NCBI RefSeq assembly: GCF_004027225.2 | Contig: NC_044297.2 | Location: 4,298,047 to 4,362,046, forward strand | DNA length: 64,000 nucleotides | Source of the DNA: Strigops habroptila | Taxonomy: Eukaryota > Chordata > Aves > Psittaciformes > Psittacidae | Direction: 5' to 3' | Shown: positions 1-11,618 of the stretch, in pieces | Layout of the letters: each line of letters begins with the position of its first letter | Numbering within the stretch: the first letter of the stretch is position 1 | Program-made: the position numbers and the translations under genes | The notes under the pieces: generated by a model | Told to the model about the DNA's origin: nothing | What the model saw: only the letters and a program-made list of their open reading frames with translations | Databases searched by the model: none

Positions 1-2557
1 GCTACTCAATGACTTGAGAGTCCCTCACAAAATCTGACTGCTACAGTTCCCCAAACTGGCCAGAGTCAATCAAGTAAGTGACATTCTGATATCAAGATGA
101 TTCCTATGTAAACGGATATACCCTTAATACCACTCCGTGTGCCAATCCCTCTCCAGCTTGCTTGTCTTCCAGTCAGTAGGACTTTTCTGAATAAGGTGAG
201 CAGGTTTTGGCCACATGGTGAAGAACAAGATCACCAGCTGTGTGCATTCAGTTTAAATATTCAGCCCATCTTTCAGTGAAGATTCATTTGTCATGTCCCT
301 TGGCACTTTTGAGTCTAATTATTGAAGGCTATACACCCCCACTCCCCCCCAAGAGTCTATTGTTTTTAAAGTGATAGCAAACAGCTCAATTTAAATGAAG
401 AAAAATCACAAGAGGATCTCAGTTGCAAATAATTGCAGAAATAAGGAGAATTTTCCATTTCTAGCCTGCACTTCTGTAGATGAGGGGATAAGAGATAATG
501 GCCTCGGGCCTACACAGAAGATGTATCGCACAGACAGCTTTTGCTCTCTAGCGGACACTGCTCAAGTCCACCTGAGGCCAAAACTGGGAATACCCTGTTG
601 GCTCTTGTGACAGAACAGCTTGGAAGATGTACGCGCCTCAGCAGAGATGTTCCTTCCAGGGGAGTTGCAGGAAAGGTATCTCTCACATTGTTCCTGCTTT
701 TGATTCCCAAATATACACTATGGTATTCTGCCACTCCACAGCATCTTTCAGCAAGCTGTGCTTTTAAATTCCCTTCACATATGACCTTCTAAAAACTCAA
801 GCAATCAACCAACCAACCAACCAACCCCCAGCGCATGCTCATCTAACTCATACAGCAAGATTTCCCATGGATTTTCCCCAAAAATGAATCATTTTACAGG
901 TGGGAAATTGAGGCTGGACAAAGAGACATTCCCCAAGGTCATCTCTGAAATTGCTGATGGGTTGGAAACGCATCCTTTCCCTCCCCACGTGAAATGACAG
1001 CCCTTTCCAAACAATTCTACATGTGCAAAGGGGATAAACTACCTATAAGAAAATTTGTTCTACTGGTGAGCTTCCCAGGGGGGTTTGAATGACAGAGCGA
1101 ACAACACCTTGACAGTGTCTATTTAAACAAAGGAGGCACATTGTACATGTCTCAGACATTTCTCCATAGAGTTCAAGGCAGCAAAGGTCACTGTATACTA
1201 TACCTTTAAATAAAGTAACCAAGATAAAGGGGAGAAACCTCAACTAGAGGCTGCCGGTTGTGATAAGGGAGGGCTCTGTAGGTAGCTGTCTGTTGCCATC
1301 TTGTGGATAAAACATGCCAAAATCAGAGCAGTAAGGAAGGGCCCGGGTCCCCTTCTCAAGAAAATTCAGTCTCTTTCCTTTTGGATTATCTCTGAACTCC
1401 TTTTCCATCCTGTTATCAGCCGCTTTTTGTTTGCTTTTAGATAAAGAGACTTTTTTGTTGTTTGAAAACCCCAGTGAAAACCCCAGTGAAAGAACAGCCA
1501 GGATCAAATCCAGAGTTTCTTTAACTACTTGGAAAGACAGGCTGAGAGGAGGAAGGGGGAGGGATGAAGAAGAAGGGGAAAGCAGATCAAACTCCTGCAC
1601 CAAACGGCAAACAAAGGGTTTGCTTTGCAATTTCATGGATCAAGCAGTGGTCAAGGGGTGAAAGCCCTAACTGGAACCTTTTAAATGACACTAAATTAAT
1701 ATACATTGGAAAGCCAGCTAGAAGTTTTCTTTTGTCATTAACAGTTGTGATTCCAGCTACCTCCTGGCTCTTCCTCTCCTGTTACAGTTTACCCAGGGAC
1801 AAAAGTGTTCAGTGTAATTTATGCAATGCCAAGCCATGCGACTATGTTGACTAACTGTGTAAAACAGGAGCTTTTCATGCCTCAATGTCCTTTTCAAGTC
1901 ACCAGATCACAAGAGCAAACAGCGAGAGAGCGAAGCAGGAACTCTGCCTGGAGGAGTTGTTATTCCTGATCCTTCCCTTCAAGATTTATGCACTATTGGT
2001 TTAGATCACAGGATCAGAGCAGCTCAGCAGTCTGCCAATAAAATCATACATTTACACCACTTGCCATATAATCCAGAAAATGTCTCCCTGCCTCAGTTTT
2101 CCCACAGAAGAAACTGCAGCTGATACCTTGACCTTCATGTATTAAACCCTTTGAACTTCCTAAGTGCAGAGTCCTACTACAAGTGAACTATTATCAACAT
2201 GCTATTTTTTGTAAAGATCTTCTAAACTTTGGTGCCAACACAAGGTCAAGAAGATGATCATATCAATGAAAATATCCACATCAGAAAAATTAGGAATGAG
2301 GAAGATACAAAAGATGCCACAAGTCAGGCACTGATACAAATCCAACAGAGAGACTCATTCATATTTAGGCAGCCAAAGAAGGGACCCCCCAAAGCCCCAG
2401 GTCACTTCCAACCACTTGGGTGGTTTCAAGTGCACTCAGGCATGTTTTCAAGTGCATGCAAGGGAGAACAAGAAGATTGTCCAAGTTTATGTCAAATACA
2501 AGGCATAGTTCTAAGCAGAAATCTAACTCTTTATCAAAACCGGGAGAGGTAACACAT
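1..2557. other. Intergenic, no gene recognised
   Basis: Both strands have only short open frames with no recognisable domain and no convincing exon chain. A short (AACC)n run lies near 804-828 and a 13-bp tandem echo near 1468-1490. By conserved vertebrate gene order this is the far flank of CDCA2 facing EBF2, but no EBF2 exon is visible. Confidence 0.6.
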
Positions 2558-2713
2558 GCCCCATCCCTGGCAGTGCTCCAGGCCAGGCTGGACACAGGGG
2601 CTTGGAGCAACCTGCTCTAGTGGAAGGTGTCCCTGCCTGTGGCAGGGGGTTGGGATTGGGTGAACTTTAAGGTCCCTTCCAACCCAAACCATTCCAGCAT
2701 CCTATGATTCTGT
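2558..2713 (+). mobile_element. CR1 LINE 3' fragment
   Basis: The stretch follows the avian CR1 3' end: a CCATCCCTGG block, GGAGCAACCTGCTCTAGTGG, the GTGTCCCTGCC/GGCAGGGGGTTGG block, AAGGTCCCTTCCAACCC, and an end near CCTATGATTCTG. It is 5'-truncated, as usual for CR1, and reads in the plus orientation. It has no coding potential. Confidence 0.93.
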
Positions 2714-4473
2714 AACGCAGCCCTGGAACATCCCCATATAGATACAATAACATACTAATGTCCGTGTGATCTTCACTGCCTGGGAGTATCTGTTCCACAT
2801 AAACATATTCAGAACAGAAAAGCTCAGAACTAAATCTTACCCAGCAGTACTAACCAGGGCTTACTTATATGGTTTATTTGGTACTTCTAAAGCACTTCTG
2901 GCATAAAAACTGGGAAAGTAATTCCTAAGGGTATCACTACCCTCCATTGCCATTCTGGGAGCAGCCAGTTAAATTAAGTCTTCATTTAAAATGACCAGAT
3001 CACCACCACTCCCTGTCAGCCAAACATCAAACACCCACAGATCTCTGAGAAAAAAGGGTATTGATGTTTTAACACTGTTTGTCCTTTGAACAGAATGTCA
3101 GTTAAGTGAATTAATGTCCAATGGAAAGTATTTAAGGGGAAAGTGTTTCCGCATGACATTGTGCCCCCAGGCAATGGAGATGATCATTTTCTACCCTACT
3201 AAGAAGGGCATCACACCATTAAATTGTGACAAATTAGTTTTGGGTTATGTGTTTTACTCGTCCCACGTGGTAACTAAAACTTCTATGTTATTTGGCTGCA
3301 AAGCACATCAGAAACAGTTCTGAGTATACAGTGGGGCAGGCTCAGAGAACAGAGAATGCTCCTTGCTGAACCAGAATGAAGCCTCAAAATGGCTTGCACA
3401 GGGACATCCTTGCTTGCCTTAGTGCCCTTGCTCTGCAAATATGCCACCAGGTTCAAAGAGAGTCCTCACCAAAGAACATGCTGTTCAGCAGAATCTGGGT
3501 TTTATTCACCTTCCTTTGCTACCTGGCCTTTCAACTAGCTGAAAGCATCTGAAAAAGCCTGGTCCAACAGATAAAACACCAGAGCAGAAGTCTATGGAAC
3601 TGTGTTCTCTTCTGGGCTTTGCTGTATGATCTTAGGAAAAAAAGAAACACACCATTCTTTGTGTTTCCTGTGCCCTTCGTTACATTTCTTGAGGTGCTAA
3701 GCTGTTTGGGGTAGGAACTTCTATCGTCTGTACAAAACAGTACTTTTCTTCTTCAAATGCAGACTCATTATGAATGTATTCTATGGAGAAACCTGGGCTA
3801 ATGGCTCAGACGAACTTGCTGTGGTAACCTGGATAAACGATCAAAATCTTCACTCATACTCATTTGTCTTTCATACTCTTTTGCACTGCTTGTGTGGCAG
3901 CCTAGGCTCTACCTGCTGAAAAGGGCTCCTAGCCTCAGATTTAGTTCTTGGTTTTACCGTAGAGAGCTCCAAATATTCAGAGAGCAGGGTCTTTTCTGCT
4001 TACCATATGAAGATAAACCAGCACTGATTTTGGATTACCCTAATACCTAAGATTAGACAGTTTGAAAAGGGAATTATCACAGCTATTTCAACTTAAATTC
4101 ATCAGGCCAAATCCCTACTTTGCCAGGATGGACTGGATTCCCGGCATGCTTCAGTCCATGTGATTGAAGTGCCCAGGAACATTTTCAGCTGGTAAATCAG
4201 CAAGGTTTCCACTATTCCCCCCCGAGCTCAGGGAGTTCTGTTACCCTCAGTCTGAGCTGACACAGGAGTAGGGACCCAGCTGCACAGCATCCCAAGGGAA
4301 TGGACCACTAATGTGAAATGTCCTAAGGGAAACGGTTTTTGGTGACCCTAGCGAGTTCCTCGTTGATGATGCATTCAATATATGTACATATAGGGGTCAA
4401 ATGCACAACTGGATCTATCAGCAGCAAATGAAATAGCCCTCTTGAATCAGGTAGCTCTATTTATACCACTGTG
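2714..4473. other. Intergenic, nothing identified
   Basis: Unique sequence between two CR1 fragments. I see no exon-like open frame flanked by splice sites, no RNA gene and no notable repeat. Confidence 0.5.
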
Positions 4474-4595
4474 GTAGAATCATGGAATGGTTTCTGCTGG
4501 AAGGGACCTTAAAGCTCATCCAGTTCCAACCCCCTGCCACGGGCAGGGACGTTTTCCACTAGAGCAGGTTGCTCCAAGCCCCATCCAACCTGGCA
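4474..4595 (-). mobile_element. CR1 LINE 3' fragment (minus)
   Basis: Reverse-oriented CR1 3' end. The plus strand reads TAGAATCATGGAATGG, then the complement of the AAGGTCCCTTCC block, CCCCCTGCCACGGGCAGGGAC and AGAGCAGGTTGCTCCAAG. It is truncated after about 120 bp. Confidence 0.92.
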
Positions 4596-7480
4596 CTAAA
4601 AAATAAAGATATAAACCTCAAACCTTCTACCCAGCATTTGCACACACCACAGAGCCCTTCAGCAGTGGATGGTGGCAGAAGTTCCACCAGTTGACTTCAC
4701 ACGTGCTGGGAACTACAAGAAATCTAATGAGTAAACTACTGTGCCAAGATCTCCAATTCAATTGCTGCAGATACCCCGATAAATCACCAAACACAGGCAG
4801 CTCTCCAAACTTGTGCTGAATCACAAACCTTCTCAAGACCTGCTCCATTTTATTCTGCAAAATTCCACCCAATTTGGACCTTTAGGCATTTAAGACTTTT
4901 TTGTTTTAAAGTACAAAGTGAGTGAAAGGAAGGGGAACAAAAAGTTAGTGACCCACCACCCTGCCCTATTTACTCTGGTAATAGGGTTAAAAAATGAGCC
5001 CTGGAAGGCTGAGTGGAGCGCAGCCGACGTTTTGGAACGTACTGTAATTCCTCAGGAAAACTCTTTGTGAAAAGTAAGCAATATATCCTAGTGTAGAAGT
5101 ATGGAACCACCATGCAAAACATCTGTGACCTTGCGTGGAGGTCATCGCTGCAGTAGTGTTTCTCTTTACTCTTAAAGAAATGTCAGGCCATTTTTTACAC
5201 AAGACTTATGACAGGGTGCTGTTTATTGTATCACAAAGCCACTATAACTCCAGCACAAGGAAACTGCTATTATTTGGAGAGTGTATATCTTTCTGACTAG
5301 CAGTAAAGATGAAAATAAGAAGGGTCCTTTTCAGAGAGGAGAAGTCAGAGTCTTCCTTAACGACACCAGCATCTTCTCCAGGGCTGAAAACTGAACCATT
5401 ACTGGACTGCTCGCTCTGATTAAGGCTCAAACTTTATGCTGGGATTTTCTAGTAGGTGACCCAGGGTTTGTGCTTATCTTCCACTGAAAATGGTACCAAA
5501 TTCCCATTTTTTTGAGGTCTTTTATGGGACCATACAATCACATTAGCCACTAGCCTTGAAATTCCAGCTCCCTTCCGCAGAGGGGTGCTTCCCCACACAC
5601 ACAGAATTTCATGTTGAATCCAATTTTTTGTTTCATGTGTAAAGTGTTGGAGAAAATGTCAAGGACAATTTAGGGCAGAATAAAAGTCATTCCCAGTCAC
5701 CTCGATTTCCTTTTTACCTTTGTCAGGGAAAATTGCTTGTGGCTTTTTCTGGTAGCTCTGTTCAGTCCTGCCTGAGCACACTGTGGAGGCACCAGGCTGT
5801 GAGGGCTGCATCTTTTAAATCAGGAGTCTAACTGAGATCCTAACTAGTTGTGTTCATTGAAGGTCCCTCGGTACTTTTCACAAGACTAACCTCTGTATCC
5901 TGGCCAAATTCCAGCTCAAGTAATTACAATCCACTTTCCCAAACATCCCTCTTCTTTCCCTGCAGCACTTTCAATTGCATATGAAATTATTCTATTATCT
6001 AATTATAATAGCGCCCACAGACTCCTGTCAAGCTTGGGGATTCTGTGAGGTGCTGCAGAGAGCACAGACACACACAGCAGCACACTGTGCAAGCGCTGAG
6101 ACCTGCGACTACCTCTTAAAGGCCAGACTGAAGAACAGGGTTCAGTCTGAAACATAATCCAATAAATTAGTATAAGAAAGAGAAGTATAAGAAAGAAATA
6201 TGCAAGTTTAAGAAAGCAAGCAAAAGAAGGGCAGGTCCCTGCTGGTGGTGTTTTAGGCTGACTGTGTGCTATTTCATCAGTACCACCCCCCCCCCCGCAG
6301 TTGAAAACAAAGCTGCTTAGCACACATTTAACAAAGTACACCACACATGCTGGAAGAGCCACCCAAGGTTTCACCACATATCAGGTCTATCCTGTATCCA
6401 GGCTGGCTATAAATCACAGCTACCATTGCTTCCAACTCAGCCGTACTTGCATGGTGTAACCTGTGCTCCCCACACTTCACGCGGCTCAGATTATGCCTTT
6501 CACAAGCAGACATGGGCTTGCTCTGCCTGTGCTGCAGGCAGGCCGTATGCCAAGCACTGCTCATCTGAGTTCAAGCTAAGTGCTGCCAAGAGGCAGGATA
6601 CATCAGGCTGGTCTGAACACCATGTGAGTGTTACTACATGCCGAGGTGCTTCACTGAATTATGAAGCCTTTGATTTTGGGAGTGAAGCTGGAGGTGGATT
6701 GGAAGGAATCACCTTTTCTCATTACTTATTTGCACAAGCAATCAGCAGTGAAACCATTAAAGGGGTGAGACTCAACTTTTCAGGAACTCTGTTCCCATTT
6801 AAGCAGCCAGATTTTAAAACCCAAGCAAACACAAGTGGAAAAATGCATAACAAGTTTGAAATCTTTTGTCCAGCATATTCAAAGTCAACTGCTCACAAAT
6901 ACCACCCAGCTTAAATTCAGAGAGATTCCATTTAGGAATATGGAATCAGATGGGACAGCAAGGCTTTTACCTCACCATTCTGAGAAATGATCTTTGAGAT
7001 GTTGAACACAGAACTGACCAGAGAACATTCATTCCTGACAAACTGCATCCCAGCACCCAGTAATATGAGCAGCAGACTGAAATAAAGTGATCAGAAAAAT
7101 GTCAGCAGCTCTTTGGCAATGTTTGTTTATAGTTCATTGTCATTAAGTGGGAAAAAAAGAGTTGTAAAAGAACTCTTTGTGCACTTGTTTTCTGCTATCC
7201 ATCACAAGTCTTACATTTACGTAACAGCTATGAAGACTTTTCAGGTTGGATTATTGTTGCCTTTGTACCTTTAAGCTTTAGGTTTTGAAGTGGGTTTCCT
7301 CATAATGCTATAATTTAACTTCAACAGTTTGAAATGAAAATGGCAGCAGGATGCAGCCAGCATATGCTGTGCAGTCCACAGAGGGCAATTACTCATTTCC
7401 CAGTGGATACCTTTTCTTGTGGTGACTGGCAGTGGGGATTTTTGTTTGCTTTTTAATATTATTATTATTACTCATGCCTT
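4596..7480. other. Intergenic, nothing firm
   Basis: No gene recognised. The longest open frame (6,426-6,914, plus strand, 162 codons) has no recognisable domain and no splice or start context that would support it. A C homopolymer of about 13 lies near 6,285-6,297. Confidence 0.5.
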
Positions 7481-7485
7481 TTATT
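7480..7485 (-). terminator. Candidate poly(A) signal, minus strand
   Basis: The hexamer AATAAA on the minus strand (TTTATT on plus) lies about 150 bp past the stop of the candidate terminal exon at 7,634-7,846. It is reported only as part of that tentative transcript; AATAAA is common by chance in AT-rich DNA. Confidence 0.15.
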
Positions 7486-7633
7486 TAAAACACTGCTAGA
7501 TGTCTGTATCTCAATACACCTGCTGTGCCAGTGATTACACTGGGTTTAATGGCATGTCTATCTTGGGAAAGCACAGCCGAGTGTAAGAGGGGACTGGAAA
7601 GGACAATAAACCAGCTGTTGAATTTGTACACCC

Positions 7634-7846
7634 CTAAATTCCACTTAAGGAGTTGTCACCCATCTGCTTGGGCTGGGCAAGGGCTGTGGTAGTATCTGAG
7701 CTGCAGCCTGGTTCTGACACTAACCAACTGCAGGCTGTGGTGGTCTTGCTCCAAGCTGTAACCATCAAACAGGCTCGTAGCTGAGGGCTGAAATGGTGCA
7801 GGGAAGATACAAACCGGGAAGTTCTCCAGAAGTGTCTTGTACTGAC
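7634..7846 (-). ncRNA. Candidate terminal exon, unknown minus-strand transcript
   Basis: On the minus strand an acceptor-like sequence ends in AAATTAG at 7,847-7,848. The downstream sequence is open for 70 codons in the frame that continues from the candidate exon at 8,170-8,299, ending with TAG at 7,634-7,636. A minus-strand AATAAA lies at 7,480-7,485. I recognise no protein in it. It could equally be part of a noncoding RNA or a chance open frame. Confidence 0.2.
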
Positions 7847-8169
7847 CTAATTTTTCTTCTGCTGAAGATAATAATGGCCATGAAGACAATGAAACTCCAG
7901 CACTAAAAGCACCATTAGAGCTAACAGAAACGTTTCAACAGTGAATTTCCAAAACACATTGAAAATCTTTCCTAGAAATCGAAATCATCAGTACAGGCCA
8001 AACTCAATGGACTAATTTCACACCTGATCACAGATTTTGACAACCTGTCAGCTTGGGCTAGGAAAAGAGATGCACAATGGCTAAGCAAATACACAACTAA
8101 CTGCAGATCTGCAGGAGTGGAACTAACTATGCTTTATTCCAAGCCTGACATTTTGATTTTGGTCCTTAC

Positions 8170-8299
8170 CTCAAAAAGGCCAAGTGTGGAGATGGGTTTT
8201 TGGCGTGTTCCACGCATGAACTGTCCAGTCCTCTGTAGCTGGATATCCAGCAGATAGCAGCAGGGTGAAACCATCATGCAGACAGTACCAGGCTCCAGG
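8170..8299 (-). ncRNA. Candidate internal exon, unknown minus-strand transcript
   Basis: This 130-bp block is bounded on the minus strand by a pyrimidine-rich acceptor (TTTCTTTTTAAAAG) and a strong donor (TTTGAG|GTAAGGACC). One frame is open throughout, containing the string GTRQKPISTLG near its end, but I recognise no protein family. It may be an exon of an unannotated noncoding or lineage-restricted transcript in the CDCA2-EBF2 interval. The alternative is coincidental splice-like signals. Confidence 0.3.
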
Positions 8300-11200
8300 C
8301 TTTTAAAAAGAAAAAAGAAAGACAAATCAACCAAACTTGTTTTAAATGAAGTATGAGCAGGTGAATGACTCTACAATCCCAAACCACTGCTACCTAAAGC
8401 ACTACCCCACTTTGTGCATTTCTAATGGCTTCTCATCAGCAGGCAACAGAAATCCTGCTTTTTTCTAGGATGAAGCCCCAACTCTGCAGTGAAATCCACA
8501 TAGGTGCATCCTTGTATGTATTTAGAGCCCCATTAATTTTAGCAAACAGGAAGTGAGACAAAAGAAACTACTTTTGGAGATTCACCCAGAAGGTTTTTCT
8601 TATAAAGGAGGTCCAAGTTCAAACAGAGCACACCAATACAGTGATAAGTAAAAAACCAGGGAAGTTTCACAGACCCCAGAACATGTGTCATCAGAGCTGG
8701 GAGCTAAGTTACATGTTACAGACAGAGGCCAAAGAATTGGTGGCAATAAAGATTTGATTCTCATAATACTTGGGCAACTCTTTATTGAAGAGTATTCCAT
8801 TAACTGCATCGTTTCTAAGCAGCCTCTTGTCATACTTGAGGCTGAAGTAGTTACCTCAGAAAGATCAAGGGTTAAGCTGCACAACAGCACAAGACTTGAA
8901 AAGAAATAATAAATAAAAAAAAAAGCTTCATCCAATTTTTTTTCCAAATTAAATCAAGAACATTCATAATTAGTTTTTACACCGGAGACATCTAGTGGGA
9001 AATGAAAGAACTGAAAGAGCCATAAGCTGCCTTCGCCCTTTCATTAATATTTGCTCCCAAATGCAGGTCAAATAAATCTAACTCACAGTTTGAAATGAGT
9101 AGCTTTAAAACTGATGTATTACTTTCTGCTCGGATTTATGCCACCCATTTTGGATAATTACTCCCAATGCTTTTTCCCTATTGTATTCAAAGCTTCTTCA
9201 TAAGAATGAAACGAAGTTGGGTTCCCTGAGATCTCTTCTGCTTTTAATAACTTTTCATTCCCCTCCACCCCTCCCCATCCTCAAAGATTACTTCCACCTT
9301 TGCAATTTTAAGGCAACTGGATTTGTGCTGGCAGACACCTTGCACTCATTTATGGATGTGTTTTGTTCCTTGCTATGATAAATCGCATTGTCCAGGCACA
9401 CAGTAAAAGACCATCCTGCCCTGCTCCCAAGGCCCTGATCCTGTGAAAATGCACCCATGTGCTTGAGTTCATACTCTGAATAAATTCACTGCAGCACACG
9501 TGTAAACCCGATTCTCACAAGATTTATGCACATCAATAGGGTTACGCGCAGTGCCTAACGTTAAGCACGTGTTTAAGTCATTATGAGACTGGGAACGAAA
9601 CACGCGAAGGGTGAAAGGGAAAATAGCTGGACAGAAAGGGGAATTAACGTGCCCTGTCCTGGCTGTCACATCCACAGGGCACAATGCAACAGCTGTCCAG
9701 AGATACCTGAACTAGTTCTAGTTCTTGCTGTTATAGGAAGCAGTTTAGTCCCACTAGCAAGCCACTCTGCCCAGGCTAATTTACCTACTAGGCAGAAGGG
9801 TGAATTAGCCTGAGCAAAGCAAATGCCAACACAGCTCCGCAGCTTTTAGAGCTAAGCTAAAACACGTGTCACTGAACAGCAGCACATTCTGCTTCTGAAA
9901 TGTTCCCAGAGAAAGCCAGCAGGAACAGAACTCTATCTTCTTCACGCAAGAAAACGAACCAAAGGGAAGCACCTACCAACTTTAGTCAAAACATTTTGAG
10001 GTACAGAGAAACAAAGGGAAGAAGTGAACAACTGCAAGAAAATGCAACAGTTTTGTGCCTTAGGGCATGGTGCTGCAAACGAGACAGGAAAATGTGTCCT
10101 CGTGAGTTCTCTAGGCCCATGTAGAAGAGCCACAAAAGTCCTTCCCTACAGATCTAGGAGCAACACTGAGGCCTTCAATGTTGATCCATTAGAATCTCCC
10201 AAGTTTCCATTTCATTACAAATCAATATGGGAAATAAATCCGCCCCTGCTGTTTCTCCTTTGGTATCTGTAGGCTTCTAGAGGCTTCATCAGTACTGTTC
10301 TGCGACATAGTTAATTCATCCTCTTTCTACAAAAGTGGAAAGGTCTGTTTATTAGTATCTGGCTCCTGCATATGCAGAGAATTAAGGACAGGTACATGCT
10401 ACCTACCATGTATAGGCTATATTGAGAGGTACCAATTGTGTAACTTTGGAACTACTTAATGCTTAACCTTCTACTTCATCATTTTCACTTCCCAGATACA
10501 TCTAATTGTTTAGTTATGGCCCTTTTGTCAAAGCTGTTCTCAGTAAGCTGTTGATCTGCTCGCTTTCCTCAGGTGCCTCCAATCTGCAGTACCAGACCCC
10601 TTACAGCTGGTGATGTGCAGCACAAAATGGGGATGAGGGGATGGACAGACAAGATGGTTGCCCCAGTTCAGCTTACTCAAACCCAGCAGTGCCCAGAGAA
10701 AACAGCCTTACCCAATTCTCCCAGGTCTCACGCTAAAACCAAACCAGGCCTCTCTTTTATACACAACACACACCACAGAAGCAAAAATAAGCCCTCTAAG
10801 GCCTTCAAAGCTCAAATTCATGTTTGAAATCCATTCAAAGCCCGATGTCATGTTTAGCTTAGACCTTTGTTGACCAAGCACCCCAATTCCACACCATCCT
10901 CATTGCAAGCAGAGTGAAATGAGACCTTGGATTGAAATCTGAATTGTGAACCCAAGGGGAGTTAAACAAGGACTACAATGAGCAAAGCCACCAGAGACTA
11001 GTTAAGGTACTACTTGGGAAACACTCCACAGCTTATCACGGCTGTGGACAGTATCTAAGAGCATTTTGGACCAGAATTTTTCCACTGCATGGCCAGCAAA
11101 ACTTCATTGTTCCTCTAGAACCCTCCAAGAAGGAAATAAGCCTAGGCAGCATGGTGAAGCCAAATAAGACTCGAAGCAGGATAAGGGCAATCTTGCTATC

Positions 11201-11570
11201 AGGGCTAGAGTGGTTTTTTATTTCAGGAGAATCACTTCAAGGAACAGATTCCATGAAAAGCCAAAGAGCCCCACCATTCAGAGAGCTTTCAGCACCCACT
11301 GAGCAGAACCATTATCATTATCACCCAAAACCACAGGTTTCTTCGCACACAAAGCAACACCATGTCTTATTCTCCAAGCACAAAGCAGGATTTGCTCTAA
11401 GCCAGCTCTGGGGCCCCAGTTTGTCCCCCATACAGCACCCCAACAACAGAAAGCTTTCAACTTCTCCCCTCCTGCTTTCAAGTTTCAAAACTACATTCAT
11501 CAGATCACAGAAATGGGAAAAAAGTAAATATAAAAGGAAATTTGAGGAAAAAACCTCTCAGAGAACTTAC
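8300..11570. other. Intergenic or intron of a candidate transcript
   Basis: No gene recognised on either strand. If the candidate minus-strand exons at 8,170-8,299 and 11,571-11,618 belong together, this interval would be the intron between them. No repeat family was identified. Confidence 0.4.
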
Positions 11571-11618
11571 CTGCCCTCGGCAAAGCCCAGCACCACTGAG
11601 CCGGTGCTGAGGAGGAGG
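11571..11618 (-). ncRNA. Candidate small exon, minus strand
   Basis: The minus strand shows CCCCTGATTGCAG as acceptor and GAGGGCAG|GTAAGTTC as a near-consensus donor, bounding 48 bp. A second possible acceptor (CCTCCTCCTCAG) would shorten it to 36 bp, starting at 11,606. It lies upstream, in the minus-strand sense, of the candidate exon at 8,170-8,299. No product can be inferred. Confidence 0.2.

Noticed and set aside
6426-6914. 162-codon open frame on the plus strand
   Set aside because: No family resemblance, no promoter or exon borders; length is attainable by chance in 64 kb.
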